A stretch of DNA of 64,000 nucleotides from Dryococelus australis (taxonomy: Eukaryota; Arthropoda; Insecta; Phasmatodea; Phasmatidae): positions 217,080,712-217,144,711 of the forward strand of contig CM056997.1 in NCBI GenBank assembly GCA_029891345.1, given 5' to 3'. Below the pieces are notes generated by a model. That model saw only the letters and a list, made by a program, of their open reading frames with translations. It did not search any database and was not told the origin of the DNA. Of this stretch, positions 34,426 through 47,049 are shown piece after piece (positions within the stretch are counted from its first letter, which is position 1; every line of letters starts with the position of its first letter). A program made the position numbers and the translations under genes.

Positions 34426-34430
34426 AATAA

Positions 34431-34576
34431 GAGGCCGCGGTGATGTGGTGGTTTGACTACTCGCCTCCCACCTGGACGAAAAGGGCTCGATTCTCCGCGG
34501 GGTCTCTCCCGAAGTATCCTATGAACGTATCGTGCAGGACGATGCCGATGGTCGACAGATTTCCTCGGAGATCTCC
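34431..34576 (+). mobile_element. SINE copy 7, 5' half (split by the Polinton)
   Basis: Head GGCCGCGGTGATGTGGTGGT, GCTCGATTCTCCGCGGGG (B box), CGTGCAGGACGATGCCGATG, GGTCGACAGATTTCCTCGGA. It ends in ATCTCC, the left copy of the target-site duplication; the body resumes at 42979. Confidence 0.88.
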
Positions 34577-35957
34577 AGTAGTACGGGCGTGGGGGTCCTA
34601 GAGACAAAAGGTTACGGCATTTGCTTAATCGGATTATCAATTTGATATCAAATTGTTTTCATTAATTTTTAACCCGATCTTAATCCCATTAATTTTTTAA
34701 AATCTTAATCATAATCCAATTTAATAAGATGAAAAATTTTATCATAGAAATTTGATCATAACTATAGCATCAAACTTGTTTGATAGAATTTCTTTGATGG
34801 AATTTTTTTTGTTTTATATTTTGTTGGTAAGGCACTATATTAATGTTTTTCTTTAATTTTTATGGGTGGGGAGCAGGTCTGGTATATGTTCACCTTTCGT
34901 TTCCTGGCTTACAGAGGTGTGATGTGTTCGGGTAGGGGTGCACATAGGGGAGCGATGTCTGCACGACGACTGGCACTCGATGAGGGTAATAGTATATTGT
35001 ATAGGGTATATATGGGAAGGATATTGCTCATAGACCATGGTGTCAGTGGTGCGATAGGGGACTGAGGTTATAGCAATTGAAAATCAATTAAACAGAAACA
35101 AAAATAAATATGATTTACATCCTGTATGCTATAAATAACGAAGGATGCCATCTATCGTGGAAGAAATTAACATTGTACCTCACTTAGTTAAATTATTATA
35201 TATATGTCCATTGGATCGGGAGTTCGCTGAACCAATGCCTCATAAGCTGTGTGTCGGGAGCACGACTAGAGATGTCTATTTCGAGCGCCGGTTGGCAGGT
35301 AACTGAGCTGAAATTATGCGAAAAACTCGGAAATGAATTATAAGAGAGGTGAATACGATTTACATCCACAAACAAAACAACTATTTCCAAATAAATTAAA
35401 CCACTGATGTTACACATGAGAAAAGTTTATGAAGTTAAAAATTGTAATACTACAAAAAGTATAAGGACTGGACCAGAAAAGGAATATTTTCAAACAGCAG
35501 AATGAACGAACACAAATTCCTGGTCTCATAAATAAATTAAGTGTTAACTTGCTAAACTAATTACAGAACCTATTTCCACTTAAAAATGAAAACATGCTTA
35601 CTACCTACATCAAGTCTAATAACTTAAAGATGGAAGTAAATGTACGCAAACAAAGTAATACAATGTAAATAACAAAACAAAAACGGTATCCTAGTTTCCC
35701 TATGAATATGAGTTATAGAACAATTAAAATTTAACCAAACACAATAGTGCACATCTCCCTCATCTCCGCTGAGTTTTCCACATACCTTACAACATTAAAT
35801 GATTTTAAAACATGTCCATGCAGCTGTGAGATTGGTGAAGGAATGACTCCAATGTATCACTTACAGTGAATTATAAGCTAAGCGAGTTGTTGCTAGCAAA
35901 CAGACAAACAGAACCTGTGCCTGCTTCGGTCGACTGAGATCATGGGGGAAACTCCTC
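34577..35957 (+). repeat. Left TIR of the Polinton
   Basis: Inverted match to 41650-42972 throughout, for example AATCGGATTATCAATTTGAT, GAATACGATTTACATCC, AAATTAAACCACTGATGTTA, GTCGACTGAG and GGAAACTCCT at the inner end. Similarity is about 80-85% by eye, so this is an old insertion. Confidence 0.92.
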
Positions 35958-38050
35958 GAGATTAAAACTGATGTCCCAAATAAATGAAAATTATTTATTT
36001 CTGTTTACGAATTCACTGGTTTATATTTCCCTGTCAATCTACTTTTAATGACTTATTATCCATGACAAATTTAATCATGTCTTCCTCAATGTTAAATGAC
36101 TCACATGAAATTTTAAACAATGTATAAAGTAAAGGAATTGCTTAATTGCACAGAAAAATCTACCCCATTTTTAACACTACTTTCGTATTTTTTTAATGTC
36201 AAAATTGTTTATGTTTTTATAAAGTATGCATGTTCTATAAGCAGACATAGGTGTGTTGATTCCTCAGCAGTAGTAATTTGTCTTTTGTATGTTAAAATAT
36301 TTTGTTACAAGTAAAAGTCTATGCTGCTGTAGGTGTAGAAGGTTAGCTGTAAACATTCTTGCAGCAGTGGTGTGCCAATAGGAGCATCTTATACCTGGCT
36401 CTCAAGAGGTATATTTTTCAGACCAGTGACTCCTATCCCAGCCCCCTTCCCTGTTTCCACATTATTTTACAAGTTAAGCTGGGCCGACAGTGGTTTCTCG
36501 ATGTTCTACAAGTTCCCCTATTTTGTTTCATGTTCATTCATTCAGGCGTACAATTTTCTCAAACACTTTTTAAATTATATTTCTCCCCAGACCTTCAATT
36601 TCTTCAATGTTGTTTGATCAAATTTATTTGATGGAATTGTTGGTTTTCAAATTCAGAATTTAATTTATAAACATATTTTCTCCCTCACGAAGAATGAAGC
36701 GGACTGCAAGTTGCCTTTAAATGAGAAACTTGTGTTTCTTGTGAAAGGCAGCCGGCTACTTGAGATGGAATTGTTTTGAAGCTTCAAAACTGAACAGCTA
36801 CTGCTACTGACCCAGTCTTTTCGTATTTACCAACATTTTTTCAAACAATTCTGCAGGAATATTAAATGTTTTTAAAGAAAATATAATTAACATTCCAATT
36901 TTTAAACCTGAAATATAAGAATTTATGTTAACTTCTTAATTTTCAGACCCAAGCAATCATTCAGAAAAGTGACATGAAGATTTGAAAATGATTAAATAAC
37001 AAGACACATTACTCCTTTATTAACATAGAATTTTTTTTATTTTTATTTCTAAAAGTGACCTTAAAACAATCGATTTGTCTTTTACAAACATTTTCAAACA
37101 CTTTATAAGCAAAAACAAAGTAAATATTTACAACAATAATTTTAATAGAATTCATATTTTACAATCATTTTAAATCACTTTATGAGAAAAAACAAGTTAA
37201 TATTTACAACAAAAAGCAAGAACTATAAACAACAAACATAAATATTTCATATTTTGAAAAAAATTATATTTTACAACATACAGATGCATGATTTAAAAAC
37301 ATTAGTAACAATCTTCTTCTAAACTACAATTTTTGAGCATTTTGGGTGGATTTTCCATTAAAAAATGAACAAATTATACATATAAAATTTCCAACACAAT
37401 AGCGGTGTGTTCATTAAGACACCCTGAGAGGCATTCTTTTAATGAAGAAGGTGTTACATCTGGGATATTTTGCAGACACATGCACATGCCAAAGACAGCT
37501 GAAAAACACACTTACATGCAGCTTCCAGATCTCAATAGTAGTATACAACATTGATGTAATTAATTTATTCTTGTTAGTATATTAACAAGGGAAATTAGAT
37601 CGAAGACATTTGAATGAAGAGAGTTGATACTGAAGTTAGGCAAACAGGAAGGAATGCTCATGTTTATGCAACAGGTGATGCAAAGAGTTGTAGACAGATG
37701 TGATGATGGCTGTGGAACAGGAGGTGCTGCTGCATATGGTGCTGGCAGATGGTCATCACTGGTGGTGTGGTGTCATACATGGCAGGATTACATATTTACT
37801 ATGGTGCTGAAACCAATGTTGAAGGTAAATTTAAAAAAATTATTTAGGGATTTTGTAGTGCCCCCAAGGTAAGGTCGATACCCCACCTGCCTGAATGTAG
37901 CACTTATTGTACATACCTGACAGCACAACCTTGGTTATGTGTTCGGTGTAGACTTCGTGAGCACACAAACAGAACTAATGTTGGGTTTCCAAAATCGTTC
38001 TGCAATTTTCGAGACAATCTCGATCATCCTCGTGCCTGAGTGATTGCAAC
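35958..38050. other. Polinton interior, no gene recognised
   Basis: AT-rich. Frames at 36359-36631 (+) and 37624-37872 (+) have no recognisable domain. It may hold remains of other Polinton genes eroded beyond recognition. Confidence 0.4.
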
Positions 38051-38052
38051 AG

Positions 38053-39650
38053 TTAGGTTTTTATGCAATTAGCCTTGCATATACACTGCTCATTCGCAAC
38101 AATGCATGCATAAATCTTTGTACGTAAACCCACAGAGTTTATGATGACGTGACCAGCACATTCATCTTTCATCACCCCAGTACTGCCATTTTTCTCATGG
38201 ACGAATCCTTGTGGCTTATCGAGCACATAATTGGATGTATCAGGCCACACTTTTAAATCTGAGAGAGATATAGCTGTGATGTACATGGCGGGGTCAAGAC
38301 CGAAATGAGCCAAACATACAGTCCTGAAATTCTCAAAAACATCTGCCAGCAAACAAGTGTCCACATGTAAGTAGTTAATGGCATTCTACAGCAAGTTTAT
38401 GCAGTTGAACGCATGCCATGTGGCTTGGGCATGAGGGTAATCCTCATCGCTAATGCCTTTGCCTCTCCTCACATTATGAAATGCTTCGTTTGGTGGGAGT
38501 GATGTGCAAATCAGGCTGTCTGGCGACTTAACAAAGTCATAAGGAAAAACTCCCTTATGTTTTGCCAATTCAAATAGGGTGTTGTTTGGTAAGATCGAGC
38601 AGGTGATACTCAATTGCACAGGTTGTTATTACCTGCCAAAGTTTCGAGAGAGGTGGTCATGAACTGGAATGAGTCAAAATATAATCTGAAATATTGCGCA
38701 CTTCCATTGAAATCAATCCCATAGGGAATTTGTTTGGTAATACATTTGTACTTCTCTAGGGTCATTCCAATCACTTGAATTTTAGCAGGATTTTCAATTA
38801 CCATGGATACATCGGGTAGTGTTATATGACGTTCAGCCAAAGGCTTTACGAGAAAGTGAGCATCATAATTCTGCAGGTTTTATAAAAACTGGGACAAGTG
38901 TTCTCTTGGTCAGTCTGAAGTTCAATTCACATTTATTATGTGTGTGCCTCTGATTTTGCCCATCAGATGATCATGATCGACAAGAAAATCATCTGTACTG
39001 AGCATTTCCTTATAAATGTGACAACATGTTTGATCCACCAACATAGCTTCATCAGCAGGGGTTTTTGGCTACATCGGAACACTTCCACTGTAAATTCCTG
39101 CAACCCACTTCGTAAGTTAATTTAATTTATCAGCTAATTGATACATATAATCAGCACCCACAAACTCAAAATAGTTAGATAAATTTGGATTATATGAGCA
39201 GACCAACAAAATACTACAAACATATGGAATATGTTGGTTGATGGTAGTGGTATTACTTGTTTCATCATTAGGTAAGCAAATGGACATGGGTTTCAGGCAA
39301 CGTTCAATGTCGCAATAGGCGACGAAACCCAAAATTAGCTGTTGGCTGTAATCTTTAAATTCCAAGCACTTGTCATTCCCAGTGGGGAAAGTCCTGCGAA
39401 CAGCTTTCTTTAGCTGGCAAAAATAGTATGAGTTGAAAGTGTTTCCTCAGTTCGGAAATGCTGAAGACAGTGCTCACAAACAAATTTCTTACATTTCCTC
39501 TTACTCAACTGACTACCAAGCAGCTTTGACAAATTTCTAATACATACAAAATGCAAATGTACAGCATTTCCACTAGTGTGTATGGCCAAAATATTTAAAT
39601 GTCTTTCACGGCGTACCAAAGAAATACACAGCAATGACCTATATGCATTA
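38053..39650 (-). pseudogene. Protein-primed family B DNA polymerase relic (Polinton pPolB)
   Basis: Minus-strand decayed polymerase that would have copied the element's linear DNA from a protein primer. From N to C, the parts in different frames are: a zinc-finger-like KKFVCEHCLQHFRTEETLS (about 39480); FVAYCDIERCL, with the Asp-x-Glu of exonuclease motif I (about 39300); a degenerate treble-clef-like block CHIYKEMLSTDDFLVDHDHL (about 39020); QNYDAHFLVKPL, exonuclease motif II (about 38860); FDSFQFMTTSLETLAG (about 38650); HKGVFPYDFV and SDEDYPHAQATWHAFN (38390-38590); and DVFENFRTVCLAHFGLDPAMY (about 38320). The sequence then jumps to PDTSNYVLD, MKDECAG and VGLRTKIYA, which belong near the C-terminus. 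The palm between them, with the catalytic SLYP- and DTDS-type motifs, is missing. Frameshifts and stops occur throughout. Confidence 0.9.
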
Positions 39651-39683
39651 TACCTGTAAATATTTTCGACGTAAGTCTCGATG

Positions 39684-39860
39684 CTGTTGTGGATGCCTGT
39701 AATTATAGTGGATGTATGGCATCATTCTCGTTGTGGATGCCTCGCGTTGTAGTGTATACTTGGCATCCTACTTGCTGTGGACACTTGGTGTTGTAATGGA
39801 TGTCTGGCATCATTCTCGCAGTGGACGGTTGGCATCGTTCTTAGATCTATTGCAGACACC
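39684..39860. repeat. 45-bp tandem repeat
   Basis: Four diverged units start near 39685, 39731, 39774 and 39818. Each has GTTGTGGATGCCT, then TTGTAGTGGATGT and GGCATCATTCTCG. It lies just upstream of the polymerase relic. Confidence 0.8.
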
Positions 39861-41649
39861 TAACTCTTGTTAGTGCAGACTGCTAATGCAATGCACACTC
39901 ATGCACACACACGAAGTGACCTTGGCAGCTGACGATTTAACACTGAGAAAAAATTTATTTATTCCTCCGTATTTAGTTTATGGATTCAAAATTGCAACCA
40001 TTTTCCTTTAAATTTGCTTCAAATAGAGTCTTTGCCCAAATGTCATGGAATTTGACTGATTGCAGCTTCGACAGAAATCATTTCAGCCTGTATTCGTGCT
40101 ATTTCAAGACATTACATCGAAGTTTAGTATTTTAAAATAAGAATAAATTTATATAGGTTCAAGTATATACATTTAAGACAGTTAGTGTAGCCCAAAATAT
40201 CGCATATTTTTCTCTGATACGCAAAAACTTATAAAAGATTAGAAGTTTAAAATTTGTGGTTTTACATTCCCATGAATAAAAAGACATTTGTAAAGACATT
40301 TGGTTTTAACATAATTTTTCAAAAGGTGATAACTATTACTTATGAATAGCAAACAGTGTCCTTTGAATTCTTAAATTATATAATAAAGTATTTTATTCTC
40401 AAAAAATTGAGTGAGTGAAAATATCTCTTGTACGAAAACATACTTAGTTTCTGTGTGATTTTAAAATTTACTATAAGTTTACTAGAAAAAACTTGAATAC
40501 ATTTGTGGGAAACGAGATGAACTTAAAATTTGTTGTATGTTTGCGAATTTAGAAACAGGTAAAATTTAGTTGCTAGTGAAGAGGAAAATAATGTTATCAG
40601 TGGGATTTGGGAAACATTTTTCTTCGATACCAACAACACAAGCAAGCCAGCATTTGGGTTGGAGAGTATGAGAAACAGTCTTCTGGACGGTTCAATTTCC
40701 AGGCGAAAGTTTAAGCTTAGCGAGCAGAGTGGAAGGAGACATGCAGGGCCAGTTCAAATTCGAGGACAGAGGATAGTTTTGCAAACAGGTCAATTCTTTG
40801 GGTGAGTCCAAAATTCCTGGCCTGAGGGGAGGGAGGCAGTTAGGTAGGCAGCCCTTGATCTGGAAAAAAAATGCGCTTTGGTCTAGGGAAGGTAGGAGAG
40901 GGGGTCGGTGGACAGGGCATGTGTCCTTCCAACTGTCCAGTGTCATCTTAGATTGACGACAACCCTCGCTCTGGACACACACGGACACACACCATTGGCC
41001 ATCGCTCTTCCGACTTTATCGACTGGGGCAACATCTGGCAGAGCCTCGTGCCACGAACGAGGACTAGCAGATCCGACCAGCGAACTTCGGCCAGCGGGCT
41101 TCAGCTCTCGTTAAACATTTTCATTGGATAATATCTGTTCTGGGCTTCAACTATCTTTACATGCGATGTCATATACATGTTTTAAATAATAAATTTACTT
41201 TTCCAATAGGGGGGAAAAATTTCGTGTGTTAAGGCCATATCTATATAGTGCCTCCATTATTTGAGATAATTACATCGTTTTTCTTCGACCAAGTGTTTGG
41301 ACTGAAATTGTTCGTAGTTTTATTAATTTTTAAAAAATCCTACATTTCTATAAAGTATTGCTGGATTAAATCCTACTTCACGTGATCCGAGTCACATTAT
41401 GCTTCGACGACGAATGTGTTAAAAGTGAATTATTTATTTTTACCAAGGAAGTGAAATTATTGTTAAAAATAGGGTAAATTTTCTTCTCATTTACGTGATT
41501 CTTTTGCTTTGTATGTTGCTTAAAGTGTCATGTGAACCATTTAACATTGAGAAAGATGTTATTAAATTTTTCGTACATAATAACTTATTAAAAGTAGTTT
41601 GATAGAGATTAATAATTTTTATTGATTTGTGATGAAATTTTTATTGTCT
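39861..41649. other. Polinton interior, no gene recognised
   Basis: AT-rich apart from a GC-richer patch at 40690-41110, whose overlapping frames on both strands show no domain. Confidence 0.4.
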
Positions 41650-42972
41650 AGGAGTTTCCCTCCTAACCTCAGTCGACCAAAGCAGATGCAGGTTCTCTTT
41701 GCTAGCAACAACTAGCTCAGCTTATAATTCGACGTAAGTGATACAGTGGAGTCATTCCTTCACCAACCTCACAGCTGGACGGACATGATTAATAATCATT
41801 TAACGTTGTAAGGTATGTGGAAAACTCAGAGATGAAAAGGGAGACGTGCGCTATTGTGTTTGGTTAAATGTAAATTACTTTATAACTTATAGATCTGTAG
41901 GGAAAATAGGATACCTTTATGGATTTGTTAATTACTTTCTATCACTATGTTTGCATACTTGTACTTCCATCTTTAAGTTATCAGAATTGCTGCAGGCAGT
42001 AAGAAAGTTTTAATTTTTACGTGGAAATAGGTTCTGTAATTAGTTTTGTGAATTAACACTTAATTTATTTATGAGAAAAGAAGTTATGTTCTTTCATTCT
42101 GCTGTTTGAAATACTTTAATTTTCTGGTCCACTCCTTATACTTTTGTCGTATTACAATTTTTCATTTTATTAATGTCTCTGGTGTGTAACATCAGTGATT
42201 TAATTTATTTGGAAACAGTCGTTTTGTATTTGGACATTAATCGTATTCACCTCTCTTACCATACATTTCCGAGTTTCTCACATAATTTCAGCTCCGTCAC
42301 CTACCAACGCGCTCGAAACAGACGTCTATAGTGGACGTATACGTTATTAATTTCTTCCACGATAGATGGGGTCCTTCGTTATTTATAGCAAACAGGATGT
42401 ATTTCGTATTTATCTCTCTTTCCGTTTAATTTATATTCAGTTGCTATAACCTCAGACCCCTATCGGACATGTCTCCCACCACGGTCTAAGAGCTATTTCC
42501 CCCCAACCCAAAAAAAACACTAATGCCACTCTTGCACCAAATTCAAGTCATATATAATCTATAAAATATACTATTACCCTCAGCCGAGTGCAAGTCGTCG
42601 TGCAGACAACATCGCTCCCCTCTATACCCCCCTCCAAAACACATCACACCTCTGTACTCCAGGCGTCCGAGGGTCAACATCTACCAGAGCCACTCCCCAC
42701 CAACCAAAATAAAACAAAAAATTAATAAAATGCCATACCAACAAACTATACACCAAAAAAATTCCACCGAATAAATTTGATCAAATAAGTTTGTTGCAAA
42801 AACTTTGATCAAATTTCTTTGATCACATTTTCATCCGATTAAAGGGGATTAGGATTAAGATTAAAACACTTTCATCGGATTAATATCGTATTAAAAACTA
42901 ATTCAATTAATTTTATATCAAATTGATAATCCGATTATTCAAAGTATCTAGAACCCCCACGCCCCTATTACT
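41650..42972 (-). repeat. Right TIR of the Polinton
   Basis: Inverted partner of 34577-35957. The outer end on the plus strand reads CCCCCACGCCCCTATTACT. Confidence 0.92.
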
Positions 42973-43090
42973 ATCTACCGTTTCCCCTTCCCTTTCATTC
43001 CAGCGCTACTCCATACTCACCTTGTATCACCCTCATCGGCTGTTAAGACCTCGACGTTTAGACGAACCTAAATCTCTTCATTCATTTTCT
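42973..43090 (+). mobile_element. SINE copy 7, 3' half
   Basis: Starts with the duplicated ATCTAC and continues the SINE body: CGTTTCCCCTTCCCTTTCAT, TCCAGCGCTACTCCATACTC, CACCCTCATCGGCTGTTAAG, AAATCTCTTC. CTACTGC near 34419 and 43092 may be the SINE's own target duplication (weak). Confidence 0.87.
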
Positions 43091-45441
43091 CCTACTGCCC
43101 GAAATTCAGAGTTGGCTTTAACCATTTTAGTAACCCTCAAGTAGGCTTTCCTAAAGTGTAGCGGCACATCAGAGGTCGAAATTTTAGGACAATCTCATGT
43201 TACCATCACATGCTACATGAAATGCCTGTTTGAGGGCCCGAAAAAATATAACATTATGAGATTTAAGTCTTAGGTGTTGACCTGTGTGGTATAACGGAAG
43301 CCATTTCCGCAATCGAAATCATATGTTTTGCTATTTCTTCCTGGTCTTTAGAAAACACTGGGTTTCTTCGCAAACTTGGACCGTTGTTGCAACCTGTCAT
43401 TAATCTGCCACGCAGAGTTATCACAGGTATGTTAAATATTCTGGCATCACTTCTCTCAGGGCCTTTCCCTGTAAAACGTTTTGGGGATCTTTCCCCGTCT
43501 ACTTGGGTCGGTCAATCGCCCGTTTTAGATTCTCCACCTGCAACATTTAAAACAGTTTAATTATTGATTACTCGGTACGACATAAATGTTTTCTGAGATC
43601 AACATCTATTATTATTATCTATGGTAATAAATTATTTCCAAAGAGCTGAACTCAATTAATTAGACAGAAATTTAACATTTCGGCACGATACCAAATATCT
43701 CAGTCTAATGCTGAACAAGTGATAGTATCCACTCGCCATGATTGTGTACAGTTAACGAACTACCTTTAAAAAAAGTCTGTAAATATGGAAAACATTTTAC
43801 TGTGTTGAAACTAATTAATGTAGTTTAGAAATGGTTTTTAATTGTTGGTATTTCAAACACTGCCTTTGAAACTTAAAATATATACCTATTTTTGCTATGC
43901 TCACTTTTTCATTTCACCTGAGGAAAGCGAAATTTATGTTTCAAAACTTTTTTAATATGTTTTCAGTATTTTGAAGTATTAATTTGAACATTCTTAAACA
44001 TTCTGTGCGTAGTTACATTTCTTTAATAATAAATGCTATCATGATAGAAGCCTGTAATGCCACATATCAAAAAGCGAGCCTGAAGATGTCGCAGAGTAAA
44101 GAAAGCTATTATATTCCTTTCTTAAATAAACTCCCTTCCATAAAGCGGGGTAAGTTAATCTCGTATTCCGTTTCTGTTTCTGTTTACTGCCGGAAAAGCA
44201 GAAGCGCGCTGTGAGAAGGAAGAGAGATATCATCAGAAGAATACTGCAGTCCTTAAAAAAACTCCTCAGAAGATAAAAAATTTTTTAAAGCTATTTAAAG
44301 CGTTCAAAAGGATTTTAATAAAAAGGTCTCTAGCTGGGCACATCCTGATATAAAAAGACCTTGTGGATGAAAGGAATTGGTGGGGAGCAGTGGATGCGAA
44401 GCAATAATATGAACGATCTCTCCCGGGAAATTAAGTTTTAAGTCTATTTTCACCAGCATTTTTATACACTTGTGTGTATACTCTTCTCGCCGCTCTTATT
44501 ATAAACTGCTGAACGAACATGCTTGGTAAGAGGTCTCCTGGGTTAGCGTGGCCAAAAGTTGCATAAAACAAATTTGTGATGTGGTAGCTCTGCGGCTCGA
44601 AGCTGCTCACTCTGGTCCTATGTGAACTCGGAGAGGGAAAAAAATGAATGCAGTTAAAGGCTACTTGCGTCCAGCATACGCAAAAGTGAATGTACATTAT
44701 CTCTTCAGATAACACCTTTAATCAATCCTTCCCATTACTTTATTCTTAAAACTAAAGCGTTACAATTTTTGCGGAGCTGATGCACCATAATTTCAAACTA
44801 CAATAAAGTCGTTCACTACAATATCTAATATGGACAGAATGTTTCGTAAATGCATGTACAAACCATGTCCGCGCATCCGTGAAGATAAGCAAGGCGCTCG
44901 CTTGAAGTTTGAGCAGAAAGACAAACTAATTGCAGATAATTACAACATGTATTTATGACCGAACTATGAGCTTGCGGATAATGCACAAATGGGCAATAAT
45001 GATTGCTGCTCTTTGTCAGTTTACACATCCAAAAGTCCTTTGTTCGATGGTAATTACGTGTGCAATAGCCTAGTATTTTTGCCCGATATTCAAGAACACG
45101 TACAGCGCTTAGTAAGCATGTTTGACCATGTGTTATTTTAATTACGAATTACTTTTTCGTAACATTACAACCTGTACATGAAGGATATTTATGGATAACG
45201 CCGACAAACTCCGGTAGGTTATTACTTACAAAAATATAAGACTTAATTGAGTGTGGCAATTAACCTTAATTGACTACTAAGAGAGCTATATATCATCAAA
45301 AGTCGCATTTTGAAATGACTTTACTTAAAAATATAACAAAGTACTCAAAAATATAACAAAGACGTGATTTGTAAAACATAATTATTATCCCTCTAAAAAC
45401 GCGCTTGGTAATCTCTTTACGATTCATTAGGTAAATTGTGG
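43091..45441. other. No gene recognised
   Basis: AT-rich DNA. Frames up to 94 codons (44431-44715, -) lack recognisable features. A short direct repeat of AAAAATATAACAAAG lies near 45330. Confidence 0.45.
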
Positions 45442-46180
45442 AGTAGTAGGAAAATACATTGCGACGCACAAGGGGATGGGAGAGAGGAGCCGGAGGCGAC
45501 CGGCCGCCAAGTTGTGACGTCACCATTCGCCATCTTGGAAGTCATAGACCTTTGACCCCTGACCAATGACATTAGAACATGGCCTTGACCCCAAAACCCT
45601 AAAAATTACCATAAAAAGGCCTAAATTAAAAACGAATTACAGAATTTTTTTTTCAAATTTAATTAAAACATTTATAAAAATATTATATTTATAAATGATT
45701 AAAAGTAGTTTAAAATTGATATATCAAATTTATCATTAAAATTTGTAACAAAAATCATTTAAAAATTATTTTAAAAAATATTGTAAAAAATTTATTTAAA
45801 AAAAAACATTAGCAATTTTTATTAATGATTTATTTTTTGAAAAAGCTGACATTTCCAGAGGTCCCACCAGCACCACGGCCTACAGACGACTGGCTCCCTC
45901 AACCGAAACCCTCTCAAATACATATGCTCATTCTATCGCATACGTCAATGTTGGATTTATCGTTCAATTGTTTCGAAGGCGGCAATATTAGTCGGCTGTT
46001 TTTCATGTGCGTGCGACCTCACCACATTGGAAGACCGTAACCTTTAGCCATTGACCTTTGACCTTGATGTTCAAACATTGGCCTTCAAAATCCATTTTTA
46101 AAATTTTTAATAATTACAAAAAAAATCCAAAAATTTATTATTAAAACTTATAAAAATGTATTTAAAATTCAATTTCCTAA
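45442..46180 (+). repeat. TIR-B, left end of the 45.4-kb element
   Basis: GACGCACAAGGGGATGGGAG, GACCGGCCGCCAAGTTGTGA, CGTCACC, GCCATCTTGGAAGTCATAGA, CCTTTGACCCC, AT-rich middle, ATGCTCATTCTATCGCATAC, and a perfect TGACCTTTGACCT at 46052-46064. Confidence 0.82.
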
Positions 46181-46289
46181 GGTACCACTTCACTCACCAC
46201 ACACAATCAATTAGTCAGCAGGCCTTCAAACCCCTTCAACAATACCCAGTTAGGAAGCCTATTACATTACTGACAACGGCCTTATTGGA

Positions 46290-46790
46290 TGCAGGTGACC
46301 TTGACCTCACGACCTCGAATTACCTAGAAAACAAAAAATTTAGAAAAATCCATAAAAGACAACAAGCATATCATGTTACAGACTACTACCACCATATTAG
46401 TTGCTGACGACCTTGACATTCACCCTATAACCTTGAATGGCCTTAAAAATAAAAACACGAGAAAAATGCACAAAAGTCAGCAAGCAATAATTTACAGACT
46501 ACTACCACCATATTATATGCAGACTACTTAGAAATAGACCCCATGGCTTTGAAAGACCGTGAAAACAAAAAATCGAGAAAAAATTCCATGAAAGTCAGCA
46601 AGTATACGCTGTTACAGACTACTACCACCATAATAAATTCAGGTGACCTTGACCTTGACCTCATGACCTTGAATTACTGTGAAAACCAAAACTCGAGAAA
46701 AGGAATTCATAAAACTCGGCAGACATATTATATCACTGACTACTACGTTAATTTCTCAGTTACACTGCCAGACCAGGTATTGGCACTTAT
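46290..46790 (+). repeat. 119-bp tandem array (array C), plus strand
   Basis: About four units, marked by ACGACCTCGAATT (46302), ATAACCTTGAATGG (46421), ATGGCTTTGAA (46540) and ATGACCTTGAATT (46661). Each has GAAAACAAAAAATCGAGAAA, CATAAAAGTCAGCAAGC, and CAGACTACTACCACCATATT. Confidence 0.9.
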
Positions 46791-47049
46791 ATGTATAGAC
46801 ATAAAAATAACCTGTAATTTTCCATCCTATTAAAAATATTTATTTTTTCCACTCAGTAGTGTAGCTAGGCCTACATGCATGACGTACGACTTTGACTACA
46901 TGCATAAATTACTAATTATATATATTTTTTATAAAAAACTTTAAGGCCAATAGGACACAACACACAAAAATAAAATAAAAAATTATTTTTCATAATAATC
47001 TATTATTATTTTGTATTTACAATTTTTAAGAAGAAAGCAGTTCATCACA

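Larger units (their letters stand above)
34577..42972. mobile_element. Polinton/Maverick element, 8.4 kb, decayed
   Basis: Termini are AGTAGTACGGGCGTGGGGGT on the left and, on the minus strand, AGTAATAGGGGCGTGGGGGT on the right. Both ends extend as inverted repeats for about 1.3-1.4 kb. Flanking ATCTCC (34571-34576) and ATCTAC (42973-42978) make a 6-bp duplication with one difference. AG...CT ends, 6-bp duplication, long TIRs and an internal protein-primed polymerase are the defining traits of Polintons. These are self-synthesising transposons related to viruses. Complete ones run to about 15-20 kb with integrase, ATPase, protease and capsid genes; none of those was found here, so this is an internally deleted copy. 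It sits inside a SINE. Confidence 0.93.

Noticed and set aside
36359..36631. Two overlapping plus-strand frames inside the Polinton as capsid or integrase remnants
   Set aside because: Phe/Tyr-rich translations without any integrase, ATPase, protease or capsid motif I could recognise.
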